Positions 1 to 8,239 of a stretch of DNA of 47,240 nt are shown here, piece by piece. How positions within the stretch are numbered: position 1 is the stretch's first letter; each line of letters starts with the position of its first letter. Position numbers and translations under genes: made by a program. The notes beneath the pieces are model-generated. The model saw only the letters and a program-made list of their open reading frames with translations, was not told the DNA's origin and did no database searches. The stretch is taken from the NCBI GenBank assembly GCA_024224295.1, contig JAAENN010000307.1:1-47240 (forward strand). Reading direction: 5' to 3'. This DNA is from Shimia sp. (lineage in GTDB: Bacteria > Pseudomonadota > Alphaproteobacteria > Rhodobacterales > Rhodobacteraceae).

Positions 1-239
1 ATATGCAGGTGTTTGTTCATCGAAATGAACCAAACCGCCCTCATATCTCTTCAGTTTATTCTCTATGTCAAACAACGTCGGAGCCTAAACCCCAGAGAAA
101 AAACCAACCGACCGCGCTACTAAACTACTAGCGCAACCCGCTGACAATCCTCAATCTTTTATGAAACCTCAGGGTTTGAAGCGCCGCTCCGTTCCCGTCC
201 GTCCCGCCGTCTGCGCCTCAGCGCCGCCGGTGAAGGGGT
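1..239 (-). other. Probable rRNA operon leader (16S gene beyond left edge)
   Basis: Read on the minus strand, this stretch holds no credible protein but resembles the leader that precedes 16S rRNA in Rhodobacterales. It has a boxA-like GTTGTTTGACA (complement of 66-76), followed by a segment containing GAAGAGATATGAGGGCGG that I associate with rRNA leaders and spacers of this group. A promoter of the stable-RNA type lies directly upstream at 240-268. The 16S gene itself would start left of position 1 and is not visible, so the assignment is inference from motif memory and layout. Confidence 0.5.
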
Positions 240-268
240 GTTTAGTGATGGCTTGGATGAGTCGCAAG
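240..268 (-). promoter_or_regulatory. Probable rRNA operon promoter
   Basis: On the minus strand a -35 element CTTGCG (complement of 263-268) is separated by exactly 17 bases from CTAAAC (complement of 240-245). An A/T-rich run lies just upstream of the -35, as in strong stable-RNA promoters. The same CTTGC-N17-CTA layout precedes the tRNA-Glu gene in this window, which supports the reading. Confidence 0.5.
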
Positions 269-372
269 CGTTTTTTTGGCTCAAATTCATTCTCAAGGTA
301 AAAAAAACTCTCGAGATGATCAAATCTACAGGTAAGTCACTGATAATAAAATATTATTTTTATCTTCGGCGA

Positions 373-1674
373 TTATTCATTTGGAAGCATTGCAAGCAGT
401 TTTCTTGCCAGGGGCATAATCGCCTCCCGTGCACTGGCAACCAATGCCTCAGCTTGATCGGACTGGACCTCGCACCCTGCCTGTAACACCTGAACAGCCA
501 GATGTTCCGGGGCTTTTGACGTACGCGCAATACACTTGGCCAACCCACGATCTTGCAAAAGCTCATAGTCTGAAGCGAAATTGTCAGTGTTCGGCCCGCT
601 TAAAACTGGACAACCCAGCGTGACTGCCTCCCAAGGGTTGTGCCCCTCGGTCTCCCCATAGCTGCCCCCAATTAAAGCAATTTGCGCCAAGCGGTACCAA
701 AGCCCTAACTCCCCGATTGTGTCCGCTACAAAAACCTGCTGCGATATGCTCAAACTCTGCCCCTTGCTGCGTCTCGCAAATCGAAGACCAGCCTCTTGCA
801 GCGCGGCACAAAGTTCGTCACCACGATCTGGCTCACGCGGGACCACAATCATCAGAGCACTTGGGTCAGCTTCCAACACCCGTACATGCGCGGCCAAGGC
901 CACTTTTTCATCGGGCGCGTGGCTGGACGCCACCAACCAGACTCGCCGCCCGGCGATACTGGCTCTTAGGGCGGCTAGCTCTCCTTCATCCACGGACAAA
1001 GGCGTCGCTGCAGGTTTTAAAGATGCCATTTTCTGTACACTCGCAGCCCCTAAACACGACAAATACCTCACGGTGGGATCATCTTGCGCCGCCACGAATT
1101 TAAACATCTGCATCAAATTGCGATATCCCGAGCGCAGCTTTCGGCGTTTTTCAAATCCGGCCTTGGTCAGACGTGCATTGATATATGCAAGTGGAATCTC
1201 CCGCTTGAAAACATCACATATTGCACCTGGCCATAGATCCTGCTCCGACCAGATAGAGACGTCAGGTTGCCAGTGATCCAAAAATCGTGCCACAAAGTCT
1301 GGTCCGTCAAGAGGCAAAAACTGATGGATGACGCGAGGTGGCAGGTTTTGACTTAGAACTTGCCCCGAACTACGCGCGGTTGATGTCACCAAAAAATGCA
1401 CATCCGGTCGCGTCTTGCCCATAGCACTGAGAAGTGGCCGCAGCGCCAGCACTTCACCCAATCCGACTGCATGACACCAGACCAAGTGCCCTTCAGGTCG
1501 CTGTTGTGTTGAATAACCAAATTTTTCTTGTGCTCGGGACGAGTGATCTTTGCCGCGCGCCACACGACGTGCCACTAAGCGATGCATCAACGGTTGCAGC
1601 CATGGACGGATCGCCAAATAAAGGCGCAATTGCCAACCCAACCCCACAAATTCGCAGCCATGGTCTTTGGCCAT
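373..1674 (-). CDS. waaA: 3-deoxy-D-manno-octulosonic acid (Kdo) transferase
   Basis: Transfers Kdo from CMP-Kdo to lipid IVA at the inner face of the cytoplasmic membrane, joining lipid A to the LPS core. The N-terminal half carries the Kdo-transferase signature HAVGLGE, whose final Glu is the conserved catalytic acid. The C-terminal half has GGSYGETEGHNPWEA, matching the GGHN(P) motif of WaaA, followed by a GPNTDNF segment. The protein has 433 residues from ATG 1674, close to the usual 420-440. A GTG at 1740 would add 22 residues with no obvious ribosome site, so 1674 is preferred, though weakly (GGGCGAG upstream). It is divergent from the histidine kinase and runs toward the rRNA promoter. 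Confidence 0.88.
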   Translation of the reverse strand: MAKDHGCEFVGLGWQLRLYLAIRPWLQPLMHRLVARRVARGKDHSSRAQEKFGYSTQQRPEGHLVWCHAVGLGEVLALRPLLSAMGKTRPDVHFLVTSTARSSGQVLSQNLPPRVIHQFLPLDGPDFVARFLDHWQPDVSIWSEQDLWPGAICDVFKREIPLAYINARLTKAGFEKRRKLRSGYRNLMQMFKFVAAQDDPTVRYLSCLGAASVQKMASLKPAATPLSVDEGELAALRASIAGRRVWLVASSHAPDEKVALAAHVRVLEADPSALMIVVPREPDRGDELCAALQEAGLRFARRSKGQSLSISQQVFVADTIGELGLWYRLAQIALIGGSYGETEGHNPWEAVTLGCPVLSGPNTDNFASDYELLQDRGLAKCIARTSKAPEHLAVQVLQAGCEVQSDQAEALVASAREAIMPLARKLLAMLPNE

Positions 1675-1865
1675 ACTCGCCCATCCAACTGTTGTTTCAT
1701 TTCTTACGGCCTTTATACATGGGTCAACCTCCAAGGCCACGTTCGCCGTTTACCAACCACCTGCATCACGGAGTCCCGACAATCTGCGTTAATAGATGAT
1801 GAAGGACTTTCTGAAACAGTGCGCCAAAGCTTGTCTAAGTTTGCGATGTTAAAATCGGAACAAAA

Positions 1866-4313
1866 ATGTCCCTGTTGAACTCACTGCGCAGCCTAACTCG
1901 ATCTTTGGCAGGCAGCACCTATTTGCCCTCGCTCATTGCGCTTGTTGGCGTGGTTTCATTTGCAGCCTACGTCGAACGCAACGAGACCTTCATCGCCAAA
2001 CAGGAGCAACGGACATTAACGGTGAGTGAATCCAGCCGCTTACGTGCTCAGATCGAGGGATACGTGAGTGCGGATATCCAATTGGTACGTGGCATGATCG
2101 CGGCTCTTTCGGCCAACTTGGACATGTCACAAGCAGAATATAGCCGTCTCGCGCAACAAGTGATGGGTAGCCATCAAGAATTCCTAAACATCGCCGCAGC
2201 GCCGGATCTTGTCGTTAACCGAGTGTTTCCCTACGAAAAAAACAAGGCCGCGCTCGGCCTAGACTACAATAAAAACGACGCTCAACGCGCCGCCGCTCAC
2301 AGGGTCAGAGATACCGGCGAGATGGTGCTAGCCGGTCCGGTCAATCTTGTGCAGGGGGGGACGGGTTTCATAGGGCGTTTCCCTGTTTGGGACATGACCG
2401 GCGAGGAAACAAGATTCTGGGGCCTGGTTGCGGCTGTTATCGATGCCAATGCCCTTTATCAGGAAGCAGGTTTGCTCGACCCAGATCTGTCAATTGACGT
2501 TGCGCTTATCGGCAAGGATGGGACTGGCGCAGAGGGAGAACTATTTTTTGGTAATGCCGAAGTATTGGACGACAATCCGATTCTGATGCGCATTCAGTTG
2601 CCAAGTGGGGAGTGGCAGCTCGCGACGCGGCCAAAGGGCGGGTGGGCCGCCACGGCGGATGATATGTGGCCCTGGCGCATTGCCTTCTCAGTGATTGGTC
2701 TGTTGATACTGGTTGCGACAGTCGCCGCCGGACGCCTTTCGGACACACGCCGCTCAGTCATTGAGACGCTTAAACGGCGCGAGGCCGAACTTGAACGTCT
2801 TTCTCTAGTGGCCAAACACGCGTCAGACAGCATAATTTTAAGCACGCCAGACGGCAAAATACAATGGGTCAACGAAGGCTTCACCAGGATCACGGGGTAC
2901 TCTGCAGACGAAGCGATAGGTGCCCATGTCGGTAAACTGCTAAACTCCAGAAACACCGATCCGAGCACAATTCAAAAGATGCTAGACCAGCGCAACCTTG
3001 GCAACAGGTTCCATTGTCAAATAATCAACCGCACCAAAGACGGGCGGGATATATGGGTCGGTACAAACATCTTCCCGATAAAAGATGAATCCGGAAACGT
3101 CACGATGAATATCGGGATAGAGCGCGATATCACACACACAAAGAATCACGAAAAAGAACTGGCAGAAGCGAAACTCGCAGCAGAAAAGGCTGACCGCGCT
3201 AAGTCCGAATTCCTAGCAAACATGAGCCACGAAATCCGCACGCCGATGAATGGCATCTTAGGTATGGCGGACATTCTCTCCGAAAGCGATCTTTGCGTAG
3301 AAGAACGCCAATGCGTCGATACCATTCGCGATAGTGGCTACGCTCTGCTAAAAATCATAAATGACATTTTGGACCTTTCCCGACTGGAAAGCGGAAAGCT
3401 CGAAGTGTCGGAAGTTGATTTCAATTTGCGCCAGTGTATCGACGGTGCTGTCGCACTACTTAAGCATAAAGCGGACCACAAAGGCATTGAGCTGTCAGTG
3501 GAGTATGCTGATGATCTTCCCATTGAGGTACGGTCTGACGATGGACGGCTACGCCAGATCATTGTGAATTTGGTTGGCAATGCGGTCAAGTTCACGTCTG
3601 AGGGCAGTGTAAGGGTGGTCGTTAAACGTGATACCACAACAGAATCCGGTATAAAGATTGACGTCTTTGACACAGGGATTGGGATCACTTCGGATCAGGC
3701 AAAACATGTCTTTGATCGATTTTCACAAGCTGATGCGGCAACCACACGTGCATTTGGTGGAACTGGGTTAGGGTTAACAATTTCGGCAATGCTGGCCAGA
3801 CGTATGGGAGGAGACATAGCTCTCTGCCCGGACTATGAAGGAGGCGCATGCTTTATTACGACGATCGACACAAAGCCTTCGGAGGGCAGTCCAAAACAAA
3901 TTCCGGCGAGCTCATTGTTCTCAACCGAGAACTTCGAGGGTGCGCGCATTCTGTTAGCTGAGGACAATAAAACAAACAGGCTTCTGGTTCAAAAATACCT
4001 CGCTGACTTTTCTGTTGAGCTGATCGAGGTCGAGAACGGTTTACAGGCGGTCGAGTACTGCAAGGCCTACAGCCCGGACGTCATCTTAATGGACATGTCA
4101 ATGCCGGAATTAGATGGTGTAGAAGCCACTCGAATTATTCGCTCACTACCCATCCACCAGCCACCGATTGTCGCCCTTACTGCAAATGCTTTCGACAGCG
4201 ATAGAGAAATGTGCATGAAGGCTGGCATGGACTATTTTTTATCCAAGCCGATCAACAAAACCCACCTACTTCAAGCTCTTTCCACGCAACTGGGGCATCG
4301 CAAGGCTTCGTAA
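1866..4313 (+). CDS. Hybrid sensor histidine kinase/response regulator (CHASE-PAS-HisKA-HATPase-REC)
   Basis: An 815-residue membrane sensor that should autophosphorylate on a His and pass the phosphate to its own receiver. A first membrane segment lies near residues 15-35. An extracytoplasmic CHASE-like domain follows, with the RVFPYEKNKAALGLDY stretch typical of CHASE, and a second membrane segment lies near 268-290. A PAS domain with PAC motif spans about 310-425. HisKA has His455 in NMSHEIRTPMNG. The HATPase N, G1 and G2 boxes read NLVGNAVKFT, DTGIGI and GTGLGLTIS. The C-terminal receiver has the acidic pair in LAEDN, phospho-acceptor Asp743 in LMDMSMPE and Lys in SKPI, so all key residues are present. 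No separate response regulator or output gene is adjacent, so its pathway is unknown. CHASE ligands are usually small organic molecules. Confidence 0.93.
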   Translation: MSLLNSLRSLTRSLAGSTYLPSLIALVGVVSFAAYVERNETFIAKQEQRTLTVSESSRLRAQIEGYVSADIQLVRGMIAALSANLDMSQAEYSRLAQQVMGSHQEFLNIAAAPDLVVNRVFPYEKNKAALGLDYNKNDAQRAAAHRVRDTGEMVLAGPVNLVQGGTGFIGRFPVWDMTGEETRFWGLVAAVIDANALYQEAGLLDPDLSIDVALIGKDGTGAEGELFFGNAEVLDDNPILMRIQLPSGEWQLATRPKGGWAATADDMWPWRIAFSVIGLLILVATVAAGRLSDTRRSVIETLKRREAELERLSLVAKHASDSIILSTPDGKIQWVNEGFTRITGYSADEAIGAHVGKLLNSRNTDPSTIQKMLDQRNLGNRFHCQIINRTKDGRDIWVGTNIFPIKDESGNVTMNIGIERDITHTKNHEKELAEAKLAAEKADRAKSEFLANMSHEIRTPMNGILGMADILSESDLCVEERQCVDTIRDSGYALLKIINDILDLSRLESGKLEVSEVDFNLRQCIDGAVALLKHKADHKGIELSVEYADDLPIEVRSDDGRLRQIIVNLVGNAVKFTSEGSVRVVVKRDTTTESGIKIDVFDTGIGITSDQAKHVFDRFSQADAATTRAFGGTGLGLTISAMLARRMGGDIALCPDYEGGACFITTIDTKPSEGSPKQIPASSLFSTENFEGARILLAEDNKTNRLLVQKYLADFSVELIEVENGLQAVEYCKAYSPDVILMDMSMPELDGVEATRIIRSLPIHQPPIVALTANAFDSDREMCMKAGMDYFLSKPINKTHLLQALSTQLGHRKAS

Positions 4314-4439
4314 AATCATCCAGTTGCTAATAAATTCGCCACTCCAAACATCACTTGAACAGCAACTTTCAATCTGAGGTTTGCTGTTCGTTCATTCTAA
4401 CGCTAGTCTCCCTTCAGAACTTAGAATGGGGCGAGGTCT

Positions 4440-4823
4440 ATGGACCAGATCACAACAGTGTTGTTGCTGGTCGCGGCACTTCAGATCAAACACTTGGTAG
4501 CGGATTTCTTCCTCCAAAATGCCAAGATGATCATGGGCCGCGAGAAATACTGGCACATGGGGCGCGCGCAACACGCGGGTATCCATGCGGTGTTCTCGAT
4601 TCTTGTCCTTGCGCTATTTGGTGCGAGCCCGATGCTGATTTTCTGGATGGTGCTGGTAGAATTCATAGTACACTTCCATATTGACTGGGCCAAGGCGCGC
4701 TATTCTGTGAACCGCAACCTGACCCCAGATCAACCGCTTTACTGGTACGCCATGGGCACCGATCAGGCGCTGCATCAGTTGACATATCTGGTGATGATCT
4801 GGGCTTACTACGCCTGTCAGTGA
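4440..4823 (+). CDS. DUF3307 family integral membrane protein
   Basis: A 127-residue protein that is mostly hydrophobic, with about four membrane-spanning stretches. It resembles the DUF3307 family: an N-terminal LLVAALQIKHLVADFFLQ segment, an internal HAGIHAVFS, and a C-terminal segment with DQALHQLTYL. The His and Asp residues in the helices are conserved-looking features of the family, whose biochemical role is not known to me. ATG 4440 is preceded by GGGGCGAGG, a plausible ribosome site. Its stop overlaps the GTG start of the next gene, so the two are probably translationally coupled. Confidence 0.75.
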   Translation: MDQITTVLLLVAALQIKHLVADFFLQNAKMIMGREKYWHMGRAQHAGIHAVFSILVLALFGASPMLIFWMVLVEFIVHFHIDWAKARYSVNRNLTPDQPLYWYAMGTDQALHQLTYLVMIWAYYACQ

Positions 4824-5128
4824 ACGGAGTCTTGGCTCAAACCTTGAAAACCGGGCTCAAGGTTTTGCTGATTACCACGGCAAGCTGGTCGTGGGCCCCT
4901 TTGGCCTTGGCGGAAGACGGACTAGAGGCCTACTACACGTCTACCGACTTTCCAGACCTCATCCAGCGTTTGGTCTATCAAGGTTGGGAAGTGCAGCAAG
5001 TCGACCGCCAGCTCCACTACAAGTGCCTAATCTGCGTGTCCAAGGTGGAAGCGTTCCTGGACGTAACACCCCTCCCAACCGCTGATTTGCTCGAACACGC
5101 CAATACCTACCGAGATCGGTTCAAATGA
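4820..5128 (+). CDS. Small exported protein of unknown function
   Basis: A 102-residue protein starting at a GTG that overlaps the stop codon of the DUF3307 gene. The first 30 or so residues form a signal peptide: a Lys, then a hydrophobic core, ending in LALAED, a likely signal peptidase I site. The mature part of about 70 residues has one CxxC pair (KCLIC), which could be a disulfide or metal site in the periplasm. I do not recognise the family. The overlap with a membrane protein gene suggests the products act together, but this is inference. Confidence 0.6.
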   Translation: MNGVLAQTLKTGLKVLLITTASWSWAPLALAEDGLEAYYTSTDFPDLIQRLVYQGWEVQQVDRQLHYKCLICVSKVEAFLDVTPLPTADLLEHANTYRDRFK

Positions 5129-5407
5129 TATTGTGCGGATCTGGCTATCTCCGCTTCAGGACGTTGTGTTAAAACTATGCCTTTTCGCGTTCGCGGACAC
5201 GCCCACCCTGGCCTCAAATCGGAGATAATAGTCGGAACAACACGCTACGTACGCCAGACGATTTTCTCCAAAAACCTTCATGCGGGCTCTCTTCAAATCA
5301 CTTCGGAAGTTTAGACGGACCGAAATTCAGAAATTCCAACGGGCATCTCCGAAACGCTTGCGTCACATATGCAGAGGTTTACGCACTCGTGGTAGACCAC
5401 ACAACGC
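5129..5407. other. Intergenic stretch with no recognised feature
   Basis: This 279-base gap separates the small exported protein from the convergent MaoC gene. I see no coding frame of note, no clear hairpin with a T-tract and no repeat. It is A/T-richer than its neighbours. Confidence 0.5.
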
Positions 5408-6187
5408 CTAGCCAGCGGTAAAAATATCGACGATCGCGTGAATGTCTTGAGTGTCGCTGGTCACAAACACGCGCGATTTTGCTGCGGACATGTGTGAGAT
5501 ATGGACTTGAACCGAGGTGTCGACCGGCGCGGGCGACAAGAACCGGGCGTGAAGGTCATGGATATTCGCGTGGTGACTAGTTTGTACAAAAGCTGCCTCC
5601 GCCAAGGCACACAGCAACATGCCCGGAGCAATCACGTCCGCAAAACCCGCCATTTGCGCAGCGGTAGCGTCCTCGTGCAGCGGATTTGGGTCGTGCGCCA
5701 AGGTGGTGTAGCGCGAGATGTGGTTCGCGGTGAGCGGTAGTGTAGCGAACGTTTGTGCCCCCTGCTTCAACATTTTAGGCTGAAGCAGGGGCGCAGTTAT
5801 GGCGCCGATTGTCTCAGAGGTCAGGAAACGGATGCGGGTTTCTATGGTGGCGTCCGCGTCCCTAACTTGAAAGCTCAGCCGGGCGGTAGAGCCGTCATTT
5901 TGACAGGATGCCGCAACTTTCGCACCCGCTGACAAGGCATGGTCAGCTATCCTTGCGATCCGTTGGGATTCCTGCACTGCGAACATGCCTGCCGGAGCGG
6001 CAAAGCTGCCCTGGACCTCCGCAAACGCGGGGTCTCCGAGCAAGACGACGGCGCGGGTTGTGAGCCTTTGACCTTTGCCGCGGAGCTGTAAAAGCTCCGC
6101 GGTCAGATCAGACAGGGCTAAGCTATCGTTTTCGGAGACACCGTTTTCCAACTGCCGAAGCTCTGCTTCTATCTCAATCTGGCGCAT
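5408..6187 (-). CDS. MaoC-like dehydratase domain protein (long N-terminal extension)
   Basis: A 259-residue protein whose C-terminal part is a hotdog-fold MaoC/(R)-specific hydratase domain. The hydratase motif is seen as HDPNPLHED, with candidate catalytic Asp166 and His171, followed by GFADVIAPGM. This would hydrate an enoyl-thioester or dehydrate a 3-hydroxyacyl-thioester. The N-terminal 140 residues lack motifs I recognise and may be a degenerate first hotdog. Its ATG lies inside the end of the ketosynthase gene (14-base overlap), so it is the last gene of an ACP-KS-dehydratase operon. The context suggests it works on acyl groups carried by the adjacent ACP. The product is unknown. Confidence 0.75.
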   Translation of the reverse strand: MRQIEIEAELRQLENGVSENDSLALSDLTAELLQLRGKGQRLTTRAVVLLGDPAFAEVQGSFAAPAGMFAVQESQRIARIADHALSAGAKVAASCQNDGSTARLSFQVRDADATIETRIRFLTSETIGAITAPLLQPKMLKQGAQTFATLPLTANHISRYTTLAHDPNPLHEDATAAQMAGFADVIAPGMLLCALAEAAFVQTSHHANIHDLHARFLSPAPVDTSVQVHISHMSAAKSRVFVTSDTQDIHAIVDIFTAG

Positions 6188-7388
6188 AAGCCTTGGCGAT
6201 CAAAGTTGCATTGATGCCGCCAAACGCCAGTGAGTTAGACATGACGGCGTTCAAAAATTTGGGCTTGGCCTCATTGGCCACTGGATCTAGGCCGATCTTC
6301 GAGTCGACCTCAGTAAAGTTGATTGTTGGCGGCACAGATTGGCGTTGCAACGCGCCGATGGCAACGATCATTTCCAAAGCGCCTGCAGCGCCAAGAGCAT
6401 GACCGTGAATTGGTTTAGTTGAGGAGACGTCGAGGCCGTCCAGATCGGCGCCAAACACGTCGCGCAGAGCAGTCACCTCGTTCACGTCATTGGCCACCGT
6501 GCCCGTGCCGTGGGCGTTTAAGTAGCCAATACCCGCAGGTGTCATGCCCGCAGAATTCAGTGCCACGCGCATACAAGACGCGGCGCGCTTGGGATCAGGA
6601 CGCAAAAGGTCTCCTGCGTCGGAATTTGTGCCAAATCCAACCAATTCGCAGAAAATAGTCGCCCCGCGCGCCTGGGCGCTATCAAGGCTTTCCAGAACCA
6701 TAATCCCCGCGCCTTCGCCAAGGATCATACCGTTGCGGTCTTTGCTGAAGGGCCGATTCCGCTCTGCAGTCATCACCCGCAGAAGCTCCCAGACCCGAAA
6801 CACTCCGCTTTCCAGACAGGCTTCAGACCCACCGGCTAGGCAGCGGTCGACCTGACCGGACGCAATCATCTGATACCCCATGCCAATAGATTGGCTGCCG
6901 GAAGAACAAGCTGTGGCGAGGCACAGCGCCGGGCCGGTCGCGCCGAACTCCATGGAGACCCAGCTGGCCGCCGCGTTGTTCATGATCTTGGGCACAGACA
7001 TCGGGTCTAGGCGCATGGAGCCTTCGCGGCCCAACTTCAGGTAGTTGATGTTGAGTGTTTGCCCGCCGCCAAAACCGGAGCCAATGGACACACCACAACT
7101 TTCGCCAAAATGTTCTTCGGTCAACCCAGCCTGCGCCACCGCTTCCCGCGCCGCTGTCAGGGCATACTCAGCCACAGGTTCACGCATCCGGTGTGGTTTT
7201 TCTCCCAAAACCTCAACCAGATCAGCTTCAGACAAACGCGCGGCAGTTTTCACCCTCTGGGCGTCCAGATCCTCAAAATGGATCGGCTTTACACCGGAGG
7301 TTCCGGCTTGCGTCGCATCGATCAAAACATCCGCGCCGAGACCGCAGGCGGAGACGGCGCCTAGGCCGGTGACGACGACGCGGTTCAC
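6174..7388 (-). CDS. Beta-ketoacyl-ACP synthase (FabF/NodE-like)
   Basis: A 404-residue condensing enzyme extending an acyl chain by decarboxylative Claisen condensation. The catalytic triad is intact: Cys161 in TACSSGSQS, His293 in NAHGTGT and His330 in HGHALGAAG, with the conserved Lys325 just before it. The length matches FabF-type enzymes. It starts four bases before the ACP stop and overlaps the MaoC gene, so the three are one transcription unit. This appears to be a dedicated second system, because housekeeping fabF normally sits with fabD/fabG/acpP and none of those is here. A specialised lipid or acyl modification (compare NodE) is possible, but the product cannot be told from sequence. 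Confidence 0.9.
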   Translation of the reverse strand: MNRVVVTGLGAVSACGLGADVLIDATQAGTSGVKPIHFEDLDAQRVKTAARLSEADLVEVLGEKPHRMREPVAEYALTAAREAVAQAGLTEEHFGESCGVSIGSGFGGGQTLNINYLKLGREGSMRLDPMSVPKIMNNAAASWVSMEFGATGPALCLATACSSGSQSIGMGYQMIASGQVDRCLAGGSEACLESGVFRVWELLRVMTAERNRPFSKDRNGMILGEGAGIMVLESLDSAQARGATIFCELVGFGTNSDAGDLLRPDPKRAASCMRVALNSAGMTPAGIGYLNAHGTGTVANDVNEVTALRDVFGADLDGLDVSSTKPIHGHALGAAGALEMIVAIGALQRQSVPPTINFTEVDSKIGLDPVANEAKPKFLNAVMSNSLAFGGINATLIAKAYAPD

Positions 7389-7654
7389 GCCTCTGCGGCC
7401 TGATGCGCTTCGATTTTTGAGATCGCCAAATTTAGCAGATCCTGTACTGTCACAACGTCGGTCAACTCATTATCCACGGACACGTAAGCGCCGTATTTCT
7501 CCTCAATCGCCATGAGGATCATCACAAAGTCCGCGGACTGGATGTCCAACTCCTCAAGCGGTCTTTCTGGTGTGATTTCAGAGGGTTCCACCATGCCTTC
7601 CTGCGCGACCAGTTCGAGTAATTCCTTGGTCAGCGTCTTGCGATTGGTGCTCAT
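7385..7654 (-). CDS. Acyl carrier protein with atypical attachment motif
   Basis: An 89-residue acidic protein with ACP layout: a helix, the attachment region LEELDIQSADFVMIL, then an acidic helix II and a C-terminal helix. Ser40 is the candidate phosphopantetheine site. The canonical Asp-Ser-Leu is Gln-Ser-Ala here, so it belongs to a divergent carrier group. ATG 7654 is chosen over an upstream in-frame ATG at 7675 because GGAAGGA lies just in front of it. The gene is first in the ACP-KS-MaoC operon, and a triple hexamer repeat lies about 120 bases upstream. Specialised ACPs such as NodF or AcpXL are the nearest analogues in concept. No identity with either is claimed. Confidence 0.8.
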   Translation of the reverse strand: MSTNRKTLTKELLELVAQEGMVEPSEITPERPLEELDIQSADFVMILMAIEEKYGAYVSVDNELTDVVTVQDLLNLAISKIEAHQAAEA

Positions 7655-7774
7655 GGGAGTCCTTCCGGTTTTCAAAATCTTTAGGCAATAGGCCCACGTA
7701 AATCGCGCAGGCCTGCTAAGTTTAGGCGGCTGAAAGGGAATTTTCCAGACGGAAGTTTACACCAAATTTCACGT

Positions 7775-7802
7775 CGGTATTGCGTCGGTATCCCAACGGT
7801 AT
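7775..7802. promoter_or_regulatory. Three CGGTAT direct repeats with 11-bp period
   Basis: The hexamer CGGTAT occurs at 7775-7780, 7786-7791 and 7797-7802, separated by exactly five bases each time. The 11-bp period places all copies on one DNA face. This is the layout bound by OmpR/PhoB-type winged-helix response regulators. It lies upstream of the minus-strand ACP-KS-MaoC operon (ACP start at 7654). An operator role is inference; the repeat itself is seen directly. Confidence 0.55.
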
Positions 7803-7846
7803 CGCGACAGTGCAAAAATTGACGTTCACGTCAGCTTAAATGCCCA

Positions 7847-8239
7847 CTACATACCCGGATCCACCGGCTCAATCACCGCGCCGCCGCCCTCTACCCAGTC
7901 TTTGAAGCCACCGAGATTGTGCACCTCACCGTAGCCCATGTCCTTGAGCAGCTTGCCTGCGAGCGCGGCGCGGCCACCGGAGGCGCAGTGCAACACAACG
8001 GGGCGGTCAAATTGCAACTCGGGGTCATGAAACGGCGTGGCCGGGTCGGCGCGGAATTCGAGCATACCACGCGGGATGTGATGGCTGCCCTCGGCGCGGC
8101 CATTGGCGGCGAGCTCGGGCGCGTCGCGCACGTCAAGCAACAGCGCCCCGGCAGCGACTTTGGCCTGCGCGTCAGAAGCGGAGATTTTGGGCACAACCGC
8201 ATGGGCGGCTTGCAGAAGGTCGGCGGCGGTGGTCGGCAT
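7847..8239 (-). CDS. Rhodanese-like sulfurtransferase
   Basis: A 130-residue single-domain rhodanese. It has LLLDVRDAPEL near the N-terminus and the active-site loop CASGGRAAL with the persulfide-carrying Cys85, followed by LGGFKDWVEGG at the C-terminus. All are standard for the family, so it should be catalytically competent. ATG 8239 is chosen because AAGAGGAG lies 7-8 bases upstream; longer forms back to 8305 add residues unlike the family. The sulfur donor and acceptor cannot be told. It is a single-gene unit between the ACP operon and the long gene-free stretch. Confidence 0.88.
   Translation of the reverse strand: MPTTAADLLQAAHAVVPKISASDAQAKVAAGALLLDVRDAPELAANGRAEGSHHIPRGMLEFRADPATPFHDPELQFDRPVVLHCASGGRAALAGKLLKDMGYGEVHNLGGFKDWVEGGGAVIEPVDPGM

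Noticed and set aside
238..486. Short plus-strand frame at the left edge
   Set aside because: It overlaps the end of waaA and the rRNA-type promoter and has no protein character.
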